Assembly: GCA_028287285.1 (NCBI GenBank)
Contig: JAQBPY010000253.1
Coordinates: 1-38,737 of the forward strand
Direction of reading: 5' to 3'
Source of the DNA: Gemmatimonadota bacterium
Lineage (GTDB): Bacteria > Gemmatimonadota > Gemmatimonadetes > Gemmatimonadales > Gemmatimonadaceae
DNA: 38,737 bases
Of this stretch, positions 24,900 through 31,699 are shown piece after piece (the stretch's first letter is position 1; the number at the start of each line of letters is the position of its first letter). The notes under the pieces are model-generated. The model was not told the origin of the DNA. It did no database searches and worked only from the letters and a program-made list of their open reading frames with translations. Both the position numbers and the translations under genes were made by a program.

Positions 24900-25574
24900 A
24901 TGGCCGCCAAGGATCGTCTGTCCGTACTGCTCGCGATGATGGACCAGGGAGTGATTCCCGTCTTCTATCACCCTGACGTCGACGTCTGCAAGAAAGTCAT
25001 CCAGGCCTGCGCCAATGGCGGTGCAAAGTGCATCGAGTTCACCAATCGCGGTGATTTTGCCTCACAGGCCTTTTACGATGTCGCGAGCTACTTCGCGAAG
25101 GCCGACCCATCGGTGATCATGGGCGTCGGCTCCATTGTCGACGCGCCCACCGCCGGCATCTACATCGCCAACGGCGCAAAGTTCGTGGTTGGCCCACTGC
25201 TCAATGCAGACGTGGCCAAGGTGTGCAACCGTCGCGGAATTCCGTATAGCCCAGGCTGTGGCTCAGCCACGGAAATCGGTGACGCGCAGGAGCTTGGGTG
25301 CGAGATCGTCAAGGTCTTTCCAGGCACATCGGTGGGTGGGCCGGATTTCGTGAAGAGCATCCTTGGCCCAATGCCGTGGACGCGCATCATGCCCACCGGC
25401 GGTGTCGAAGCCTCGGAGAAGTCGCTGCGCGAATGGTTCCAGGCGGGCATCGTGGCCTGCGGCATTGGCAGCAACCTGGTCACGAAGGAGCTGCTCGACA
25501 AGAAGGACTACGAGGGCATCGAATCCAGGGTGCGGGATACGGTGCAGATGATCAAGACCATTCGCGGTTGCTAG
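24900..25574 (+). CDS. eda: 2-dehydro-3-deoxy-phosphogluconate (KDPG) aldolase
   Basis: A 224-aa class I aldolase that splits 2-keto-3-deoxy-6-phosphogluconate into pyruvate and glyceraldehyde 3-phosphate. The Schiff-base lysine is K138 in CEIVKVFPGTSVGG. The general base is E46 and the phosphate-site arginine R50 in CIEFTNRG, equivalent to Glu45 and Arg49 of E. coli Eda. FVVGPLLNADV and RIMPTGGV complete the family pattern. Paired with the KDG kinase gene 58 bp downstream it makes the lower part of a hexuronate or semi-phosphorylated Entner-Doudoroff route. A dispersed hairpin repeat lies between the two. Confidence 0.93.
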   Translation: MAAKDRLSVLLAMMDQGVIPVFYHPDVDVCKKVIQACANGGAKCIEFTNRGDFASQAFYDVASYFAKADPSVIMGVGSIVDAPTAGIYIANGAKFVVGPLLNADVAKVCNRRGIPYSPGCGSATEIGDAQELGCEIVKVFPGTSVGGPDFVKSILGPMPWTRIMPTGGVEASEKSLREWFQAGIVACGIGSNLVTKELLDKKDYEGIESRVRDTVQMIKTIRGC

Positions 25575-25578
25575 AACC

Positions 25579-25617
25579 GTCATCCCCGCGCGCATCGCGC
25601 GTGGCGGGATGGATGAC
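25579..25617. repeat. Intergenic hairpin of the dispersed-repeat type between eda and kdgK
   Basis: The inverted repeat is bounded by GTCATCC (25579-25585) and GGATGAC (25611-25617), with an inner stem CGCGCG, loop CAT, stem CGCGCG at 87-101 of this kilobase (25587-25601). It shares the GTCATCCC ends of the elements at 9380-9687 and 38671. It starts four bases after the aldolase stop and could stabilise the upstream message or uncouple the two genes. Confidence 0.6.
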
Positions 25618-25632
25618 AATACCGAGAAACCC

Positions 25633-26739
25633 ATGACCGACACCGCACTGAAAATCAGGTCCGCCGCCGAGTCCAAGTGGGACTGCATGTCGTTCGGCGA
25701 AGTCATGCTCCGTTTCGACCCGGGCTTCGGGCGTGTTCGCAACGCGCGCCAGTTCCAGGTCTGGGAAGGCGGCGGCGAATACAACGTGTCGCGCGCCATG
25801 CGAAAGTGCTGGGGCAAACGGGCCGCGGTCGTCACGGCAATCCCGCGAAACGACCTGGGATGGCTGCTCGAGGATTTCATCATGCAGGGCGGCGTCGACA
25901 TGTCGCACGTGATCTGGCGCGACTTCGACGGGCTGGGCCGCAACACTCGCGTGGGGCTCAACTTCACCGAGAAGGGCTTCGGCATCCGCCCCGCACTCGG
26001 CTGTTCCGATCGCGGCCACTCGGCCGCCTCGCAGATCAAGCCCGGTGAGGTGAACTGGGAAAAGATTTTCGGTGAGGAAGGCGTGCGCTGGTTTCACACC
26101 GGCGGAATTTTCGCGGCGCTCGCGTCGAATACTGCGGAGGCAGTGATCGAGGCGGTGGAGATCGCGAAAAAGTACGGCACCGTGGTGGCGTATGATCTCA
26201 ACTACCGCGCATCCCTCTGGAAGAGCCAGGGCGGCAAGGACGGTGCGCAGCGCGTCAACCGCAACATCGCGCAGTACGTGGACGTGATGATCGGCAACGA
26301 AGAAGACTTTACCGCGTGCCTTGGCTTCGATGTGGAAGGGGCCGATGAGCACCTCACGACCATCGAGACGGAGAGCTTCCAGAAGATGATCCAGAGCGCC
26401 GTGAAGGCGTTCCCGAATTTCAAGGTGGCCGCGACCACGCTGCGCAAGGCGACCACGGCCACGTTCAACGACTGGAGCGCCATTCTCTACTATCAGGGCG
26501 AGCTCTATCAGTCCATGAGGCGCGAGAATCTCGAGATCTACGACCGTGTAGGCGGCGGCGACGGCTTTGCCTCCGGTCTCGCATACGGATTTCTCGAGGG
26601 CAAGGGACCGCAGGCGGCCGTGGAGTATGGTGCCGCGCACGGGGCACTCGCGATGACCACGCCCGGCGATACGTCCATGGTGCGCGTGGAAGAAGTCGAA
26701 GCCGCGATGAAGGGCAGGGGCGCGCGCGTCATTCGGTAA
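25633..26739 (+). CDS. kdgK: PfkB-family sugar kinase, probable 2-keto-3-deoxygluconate kinase
   Basis: A 368-aa ribokinase-fold (PfkB) kinase. The N-terminal substrate lid contains FGEVMLRFDPGFGRVRNARQ and WEGGGEYNVSRAMRKCWGKR; the middle has VAYDLNYRASLW; the C-terminal catalytic signature is DRVGGGDGFASGLAYG with base D310. Its pairing with KDPG aldolase supports phosphorylation of 2-keto-3-deoxygluconate to KDPG. ATG 25633 is preferred over ATG 25609, which lies inside the hairpin repeat. The protein is somewhat longer than typical KdgK (about 310-340 aa) because of inserts near SQGGKDGAQRVNRN and SFQKMIQSAVKAFP. A related sugar acid cannot be excluded as substrate. Confidence 0.87.
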   Translation: MTDTALKIRSAAESKWDCMSFGEVMLRFDPGFGRVRNARQFQVWEGGGEYNVSRAMRKCWGKRAAVVTAIPRNDLGWLLEDFIMQGGVDMSHVIWRDFDGLGRNTRVGLNFTEKGFGIRPALGCSDRGHSAASQIKPGEVNWEKIFGEEGVRWFHTGGIFAALASNTAEAVIEAVEIAKKYGTVVAYDLNYRASLWKSQGGKDGAQRVNRNIAQYVDVMIGNEEDFTACLGFDVEGADEHLTTIETESFQKMIQSAVKAFPNFKVAATTLRKATTATFNDWSAILYYQGELYQSMRRENLEIYDRVGGGDGFASGLAYGFLEGKGPQAAVEYGAAHGALAMTTPGDTSMVRVEEVEAAMKGRGARVIR

Positions 26740-26751
26740 GGGCGGCGGCAC

Positions 26752-26780
26752 TTGACAAATTGAAAGGGATGTACAATTAT
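26752..26780 (+). promoter_or_regulatory. Predicted promoter of the blaI operon
   Basis: A perfect -35 TTGACA (26752-26757) is followed after 17 bp by AATTAT (26775-26780), a 4/6 match to the -10 consensus. It lies just 12 bp past the kdgK stop, in a sudden AT-rich stretch. The BlaI-like palindrome begins on the next base, so a bound repressor would cover the transcription start. Confidence 0.5.
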
Positions 26781-26798
26781 CTCCTATAATACTAGGAG
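26781..26798. promoter_or_regulatory. Candidate BlaI operator upstream of blaI
   Basis: Perfect inverted repeat CTCCTA-TAATAC-TAGGAG, i.e. TCCTA-N6-TAGGA at 26782-26797. It follows the -10 hexamer directly. The same T(A/C)CTA-N6-TAG(T/G)A frame occurs twice at 35419-35452. BlaI/MecI-family repressors bind AT-rich palindromes of this form, so autoregulation is likely. The right arm TAGGAG may also serve as a ribosome site for the tiny frame at 26803. Confidence 0.6.
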
Positions 26799-26802
26799 TC
26801 AA

Positions 26803-26856
26803 ATGCAGGAATAGGGTGAATCCTGTCAAATGACCGCCGAGAAAAATAGGAGATGA
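26803..26856 (+). other. Leader with two possible micro-ORFs before blaI
   Basis: ATG-CAG-GAA-TAG (26803-26814) sits four bases after AGGAG. A second frame, MTAEKNRR (26830-26856), ends with TGA overlapping the ATG at 26853. Both lie between the operator and blaI. They might couple or tune blaI translation, or be chance; neither has independent support. Confidence 0.25.
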
Positions 26857-26858
26857 CC

Positions 26859-27233
26859 GTGGCGCCCATCTTTACCGACCGCGAGCTCGACGTGATGGCC
26901 ATCCTCTGGGAGCGAGGGCCGTCCACCGCTGCAGAAGTGCGTGCTCGACTCGCCGACACCCTTGCCCACAATACGGTGCTCACGGTGCTCACCGTGCTCG
27001 AGGGCAAGGGCTACCTCTCGCACACGGAAGAGGGCAAGGCACACCGTTTTCGCCCGCTGGTCAAGCAGGAAGTCGCCGGCGCAACGGCCGCATCGCGCGT
27101 GGTGGAGAAATTGTTCGGCGGCTCGACGGAACGGCTGCTGACACACCTCGTCACCGAACGAAGCGTGAGCCCTGCGGAGCTGCGCCGTCTTCGGTGCCTG
27201 CTCGACGAAAAGCTGCGCGAGGTTGACGAATGA
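26859..27233 (+). CDS. blaI: BlaI/MecI-family transcriptional repressor
   Basis: A 124-aa penicillinase-repressor-family protein. The N-terminal winged helix is clear (FTDRELDVMAILWERGPSTA, then VRARLADTLAHNTVLTVL with LEGKGYLSHTEEGKAHRFRP), and the C-terminal dimerisation helices run from VVEKLFGGSTERLLTHLV. Two starts compete: ATG 26853, with AGGAG touching it, and GTG 26859, with AGGAG at the ideal six-base spacing; GTG is given. Its stop overlaps the M56 peptidase ATG by 4 bp, the standard BlaI-BlaR1 pair, in which the peptidase relieves repression on receiving a signal. The operators listed at 26781-26798 and 35419-35452 are probable targets. Confidence 0.93.
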   Translation: MAPIFTDRELDVMAILWERGPSTAAEVRARLADTLAHNTVLTVLTVLEGKGYLSHTEEGKAHRFRPLVKQEVAGATAASRVVEKLFGGSTERLLTHLVTERSVSPAELRRLRCLLDEKLREVDE

Positions 27234-29056
27234 TCGCACAATGGATGTTGTACTGCGTGCTCTGCTCCACCGGCCTCGCGCTGGCCGCCGCACTCGCCGA
27301 ACAGGCACTGCTCGCCGGACGCCGGCAGGTACGGCACGCGTGGATCGTCGCGGTCGTGCTCTCCTTGGGTGTGCCGGCCATCGCGTTTCGGTTTGCGGCA
27401 TTGCCCGTTCCTGCGACGTCCGCCATTGCAACGACACCGGACGTCTCCGTTGATCTCGGCATCGCGCCCAGTACGGCAGAGCCCAGGCCCGTCGTCATCA
27501 CGCCCGCTCCGCCATTGGTGCAGCGAAGGAGCTGGAACGCCGCGCTGTCGCGTGCGGACGAGCCACTCACCATCGCGTGGCTTACGTTGTCACTCGTACT
27601 CGGACTCTATCTCGTGAGTGGAATTGCATTGCTCACCTGGCTGCGCCGCCGATGGGAAAAACGTGTCGTGCTGGGCGTGCCGGTGCTCGTGTCGGAGCGA
27701 ACCGGCCCCGCGCTCGTGGGCGTGGTGTCGCCGTCCATCGTCGTACCGGCATGGTCGCTGGACATGGATCCGGCGCAGCTCGCGCTCATGCTGCGCCACG
27801 AAGAAGAACATCGCCGCGCAGGCGATGGACAAGTGCTTACGGCTGCGCAGCTCGCGCTCATCATCATGCCGTGGAACGTTGCCCTGTGGTGGCAGCTTGC
27901 GCGGCTGCGTGTTGCGGTGGAGCTGGACTGCGATGCGCGTGTCCTGCGCAACGTCAACGCCCGCTCGTACGGCGATCTCCTGCTCGAAGTCGCGCGTCCA
28001 CGGCGCGGATGGCGCGTGGTGGGCATGACCGCATTTGCAGAACGCGCCACGCAGCTCGAGCGGCGAATTCGTGTGATGGCGCGGCATCGTGATCGCGCGC
28101 TGCGCGGTGCACGGGCAGGCGCCATTGCCATCGGCCTCGCAACAGTGTCCATCGCCTGGGCAATGCCGCACCCGGCGGTCCCTTGCCGCAATTGTCGCAT
28201 TGACCGCAAGGACATTGCCCCGGCAGCCAAGGTAGAAGAGCAAGTCCCTCGCGCAATGGAGCACGCTCCAGCTCTTCCCGTAAAGGAGGACAAAGCGCTC
28301 GCGGCAGCCGTGCCACGCATCGCGGAACGCGTCATCGCGGCTCCGGAACAGCAGCGCGATACAACGGCCGCCGTCTCGCCGGAAGCCGCACACCGTGCAG
28401 AGGCCGCGTTTCAGAGACTGTTCGACGGCATCACGCTCACCGCCACCCAGGAAGCAAACGCTCGCGCGATGCTCGTGTCATTGAGTGTTGCCCAGATCGC
28501 GCAGGATCAGGCGATGATCGCGGCAACGCTCGAGATGCTTCCTCGGCGCGCCGTCATTGTCGCCGAACGTGATTCCGCCCTGGCGGCCCTTCTCCAGAAC
28601 GATGCCGACCGTGCAATACTCGCGTCACGACTTGGAGGAAACGCAGGAGGAGGCCGAGCGGGAGGCCGAGTGGGAGGCAGAAGCGCCGGACCCGACTCGC
28701 TTGCTGGTGGGCGCGGCGGCCGCGTAGGCGGCCCTCGCAGCGGGGGCGCAGGGCAGCCTGCCAGCCAATCCACCGTTGACGGGGTTTTCCGGCGCCTGTT
28801 CGAGAACATCGTGCTGACCACCGAACAGGAAATGCTGGCTCGCGAGACCATCATGCGGTCGCAACAGTCCCTCGTGCGCACCATCCAGCCGCCGCAGCCG
28901 GTTCGGCTTGCCGTGAATGGTGGCGGGGGATTCGTTCTGATGCAGGCGGAAAGCGAATCTGCGCTCGCGGCGCTGCTCGAGAGCGACGTCGATCGTGAAG
29001 TGCTCCAGTCCCGTATCGCTCCGCTCACCACCGTCATCAAGATACGCCAGCCATGA
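27230..29056 (+). CDS. BlaR1-like M56 metallopeptidase signal transducer with duplicated LTxxQ-like C-terminal module
   Basis: A 608-aa membrane protein. Hydrophobic segments lie near residues 5-25, 37-58, 110-135, 203-222 and 297-313. The zinc-peptidase motif HEEEH is at 190-194 (LRHEEEHRRAGD), in the cytoplasmic loop typical of M56. After the last span comes CRNC, then a linker and no penicillin-binding domain. Instead there are two similar modules, about 394-470 (FQRLFDGITLTATQEANARA) and 521-600 (FRRLFENIVLTTEQEMLARE), each ending in ESALAALL-type helices and split by a Gly/Arg-rich linker. The modules resemble LTxxQ/Spy-like helices. ATG 27230 has GAGG seven bases upstream. It should cleave or inactivate BlaI when the periplasmic part senses an unknown cue. 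Confidence 0.9.
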   Translation: MIAQWMLYCVLCSTGLALAAALAEQALLAGRRQVRHAWIVAVVLSLGVPAIAFRFAALPVPATSAIATTPDVSVDLGIAPSTAEPRPVVITPAPPLVQRRSWNAALSRADEPLTIAWLTLSLVLGLYLVSGIALLTWLRRRWEKRVVLGVPVLVSERTGPALVGVVSPSIVVPAWSLDMDPAQLALMLRHEEEHRRAGDGQVLTAAQLALIIMPWNVALWWQLARLRVAVELDCDARVLRNVNARSYGDLLLEVARPRRGWRVVGMTAFAERATQLERRIRVMARHRDRALRGARAGAIAIGLATVSIAWAMPHPAVPCRNCRIDRKDIAPAAKVEEQVPRAMEHAPALPVKEDKALAAAVPRIAERVIAAPEQQRDTTAAVSPEAAHRAEAAFQRLFDGITLTATQEANARAMLVSLSVAQIAQDQAMIAATLEMLPRRAVIVAERDSALAALLQNDADRAILASRLGGNAGGGRAGGRVGGRSAGPDSLAGGRGGRVGGPRSGGAGQPASQSTVDGVFRRLFENIVLTTEQEMLARETIMRSQQSLVRTIQPPQPVRLAVNGGGGFVLMQAESESALAALLESDVDREVLQSRIAPLTTVIKIRQP

Positions 29057-30366
29057 CGGCCCGCATCTTTTTCCTCGTGGCCCTCGTGATGCCGTGCGGG
29101 CTGGTGGCGCAGGGAAACGTTCCGGTCATCAACCTTCCGGCAGCCATGGCGACGTCGGTGGAGACGGTGGGCGCAGTGCTCGGGCTGCGCCAGATCGAGG
29201 CAGGAAAGCTCCTGGTGAACGATGGCGGCCGGCGGCAGATCCGGTTGTTCGATGCATCGCTCGGCATGTCCACGATCGTTCTGGACTCCACTCCAGGTCT
29301 TTCCAACAGCTACGGCCCGCGCCCCACGCCGTTGGTGCCGTACCTGGGCGACTCGTCGCTTTTTGCAGACCGGAAGTCCAAAACAGTTCTCGTGTTCGAT
29401 GCAAAGGGTCGAGTCGCACGATCGATGGCCGCGCCCGCGGGGCAGGACGTCAGCTGGATTGCCGGCCCGTCGAGCAACGTCGACACCAAGGGACGTCTCA
29501 TCTTCCTGGGCACCGCGAGGGGCATGCCGTACAAGAAGGGAACAGGCACAGGATTTCCCGATTCCGTGCCGCTTCTTCGTGTCGACTTCGACACCAGGCG
29601 CATTGACACTGTTGGAATGATCAACCGCCCGCTCGCCCGGGCCACGGCACCGACGCGTGCACCCAACGGCGTGACGTTCACGATGTTCGGCATCGATCCA
29701 CTCAGGACTGTGGATGAATGGTCCGTACTCTCCGACGGCTCCCTCGCATTCGTCCGTGGGCAGGACTATCACATCGACTGGGTTCGTCCCGACGGAGCGA
29801 AGGTCTCGTCGCCGAAGATGCCATTCGATTGGAAGCGTCTCACCGACGAGGAGAAGCAGAAGCTCGCCGACTCAGCGCGCGTGGCCCAGAACGAGGCGCT
29901 CGCGAACGACAAGTTCGAGAGCGAGGTCACCATGATGACGAGGGGCGACCTGACCGCACCGCCGGAGGGCGGAGGAAAGTCCGGCCGAGGAGGGAGTAGT
30001 GGCGGCGGCGGAGGTGAGGACGCGAATGTGCGTGCCCTCTCTGAAAACGGACGCGGATACCAGCCGCGCACAGCGGAAGTCATTCCTCTGAGCGAGATCT
30101 CGGACTACTACCCGCCCATTCGCCTGGGCGCGGCAATGCCCGATCTCGACGGGCATGTCTGGATTCTTCCAACGACGTCAGCGCAGTCGCAGCATGGCGA
30201 GCTCGTTTACGACGTCGTGAACGCCAGCGGCGAGCTGTTTCAGCGCGTTCGGCTTCCACTTGGCCGGTCCATCATCGGCTTTGCGAGGGGCGGCATCGTC
30301 TACATGGCGGCCGGCGACAGGAAGAACGGCTTTCACATCGAACGCTCGGCGCTCGCGACGAAGTAG
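29053..30366 (+). CDS. Secreted propeller-like protein A
   Basis: A 437-aa protein with a Sec signal (MTARIFFLVALVMPCGLVAQ). The body is a run of short beta-rich repeats (LRQIEAGKLLVNDGGRRQIR, RKSKTVLVFDAKGRVARSM, DTKGRLIFLG, DGHVWILPTTSAQ), as in six-bladed NHL/SMP-30-like propellers. Blade-like motif FVRGQDYHIDWVRPDG is followed by PFDWKRLTDEEKQKLADS and a Gly/Ser-rich loop (GKSGRGGSSGGGGG). It is a paralogue of the next protein over its whole length. Start ATG 29053 overlaps the BlaR1-like stop by 4 bp. Likely periplasmic or outer-membrane-associated partner of the TonB receptor; no catalytic motif seen. Confidence 0.75.
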   Translation: MTARIFFLVALVMPCGLVAQGNVPVINLPAAMATSVETVGAVLGLRQIEAGKLLVNDGGRRQIRLFDASLGMSTIVLDSTPGLSNSYGPRPTPLVPYLGDSSLFADRKSKTVLVFDAKGRVARSMAAPAGQDVSWIAGPSSNVDTKGRLIFLGTARGMPYKKGTGTGFPDSVPLLRVDFDTRRIDTVGMINRPLARATAPTRAPNGVTFTMFGIDPLRTVDEWSVLSDGSLAFVRGQDYHIDWVRPDGAKVSSPKMPFDWKRLTDEEKQKLADSARVAQNEALANDKFESEVTMMTRGDLTAPPEGGGKSGRGGSSGGGGGEDANVRALSENGRGYQPRTAEVIPLSEISDYYPPIRLGAAMPDLDGHVWILPTTSAQSQHGELVYDVVNASGELFQRVRLPLGRSIIGFARGGIVYMAAGDRKNGFHIERSALATK

Positions 30367-30397
30367 CCGGCCTTTCAACACCACCGGAGACGGACAC

Positions 30398-31699
30398 ATG
30401 AAACGCACATTTGCGCTCATCCTGGGCGCAGTCGCCCTTGGCGCATCTGCTGGACAGGCGCAGCAGGCCATTACGGTCGTGGACCTTCCACCGGCCACCG
30501 CAAAATCGGCGTTCACGTTCGGCGCCGTGCTCGGCATTCGAGAAGTGTCTGGCGGCAAGGTGCTCGTGAACGATGCCGTCCGACATCAGATGAAGCTGCT
30601 CGACTCATCACTTGCACTCGTGAACACTCCCCTCGATTCCGTTCCGGGACTCGCGAGCAGCTACGGTGCGCGGCCCCTGCCGCTCGTTCGTTATCTCGGC
30701 GATTCCTCGTTGACGTCCGACGTCGAGGCGGGAACGCTACTGATGCTCGGCCCGGGAGGACAGGTGGCGCGCGCGGTGGCGTCACCATACGTCCAGTCGG
30801 TGCCGCCATACGCCAACCTCACGGGCATGATGCGGCTCAATGCCACGGGCGTCGATGACCGGGGGCGCATCCTGTTCCAGGGCTATGTACCACTCACGAA
30901 GCCGGATATGACGGTGGCCGAGCGCGTGGCGGCGCTGAGCAGGGATACGGTGCTCATTTTACGTGCCGATTTCGAGTCGCGCCGCGTGGATACCGTGGCA
31001 CGCATCAGGAACGCGGGTACCACGGCGCTGATGGGTCGTGCCAGCGAGGGAGGACCGGTCCGTTTCTCCAGCATGCCCGTGAGCATCGTGGATGTATGGG
31101 CCGTACTCTCGGACGGCACTGTTGGCATCGTCCGCGGACAGGACTATCACGTCGACTGGATATCTCCGGACGGCACGACGCACTCGACATCGAAGCTTCC
31201 CTTCGACTGGAAGCGGTTGACGGACGAAGACAAGCGGCGGCTCATCGATTCCGTTCGTGCGGACCAGGTGCCCAGGCTGGGTGCCGCAATGGCGCAATCG
31301 CAGCCACGCCCGCAAGGCTCGGATGCCGACGCCGGAGGCGCCACTGCCGGCGCCCGCACGTCCGTGCCCCGGGAACAGGGTCCGCCGCGGCCCCCCATGG
31401 CGGTGGAATATGTCCCTCCGGCACTCAAGGACATTCCGGATTACTACCCCTCGGTGCGCATGGGTGCTGCAATGGCCGATCGGGACGGAAATCTCTGGAT
31501 ACTGCCCAACAGCTCCGCGCAATCCCGACAAGGCGAGCTCGTTTACGATGTTATTAACCCGCAGGGTAGCTTTCGTCGTGTACGGCTGCCGGTTTCACGA
31601 TCGATCGCGGGCTTTGGCAAGGACGGAGTCGTGTACCTGCTGGCCGGAAACAGGAGCATCGGCTTCAATATGGAACGAACACGGTTGCCGCGCCAGTGA
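30398..31699 (+). CDS. Secreted propeller-like protein B (paralogue of A)
   Basis: A 433-aa exported protein (signal MKRTFALILGAVALGASAGQ, cleaved near AQA/QQ). It shares with protein A the opening VVDLPPATAKSAFTFGAVLG, VNDAVRHQMKLLDSSL, SVPGLASSYGARPLPLVRYL, IVRGQDYHVDWISPDG, PFDWKRLTDEDKRRLIDS and the ending ISDYYP-like IPDYYPSVRMGAAMADRDG, so the two arose by tandem duplication. The loop that is Gly-rich in A is Ala/Pro/Arg-rich here. ATG 30398 has GGAGA eight bases upstream; the frame is open further up but that is the shadow of gene A. Its stop overlaps the TonB-receptor GTG (GTGA). Confidence 0.75.
   Translation: MKRTFALILGAVALGASAGQAQQAITVVDLPPATAKSAFTFGAVLGIREVSGGKVLVNDAVRHQMKLLDSSLALVNTPLDSVPGLASSYGARPLPLVRYLGDSSLTSDVEAGTLLMLGPGGQVARAVASPYVQSVPPYANLTGMMRLNATGVDDRGRILFQGYVPLTKPDMTVAERVAALSRDTVLILRADFESRRVDTVARIRNAGTTALMGRASEGGPVRFSSMPVSIVDVWAVLSDGTVGIVRGQDYHVDWISPDGTTHSTSKLPFDWKRLTDEDKRRLIDSVRADQVPRLGAAMAQSQPRPQGSDADAGGATAGARTSVPREQGPPRPPMAVEYVPPALKDIPDYYPSVRMGAAMADRDGNLWILPNSSAQSRQGELVYDVINPQGSFRRVRLPVSRSIAGFGKDGVVYLLAGNRSIGFNMERTRLPRQ

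Noticed and set aside
25552..26829. A 425-codon minus-strand frame opposite the PfkB kinase
   Set aside because: Antisense to a clear PfkB kinase and crosses the blaI promoter.
27230..29056. Beta-lactam resistance sensor
   Set aside because: Although BlaI-BlaR1-like, there is no penicillin-binding domain and no beta-lactamase or PBP gene nearby.
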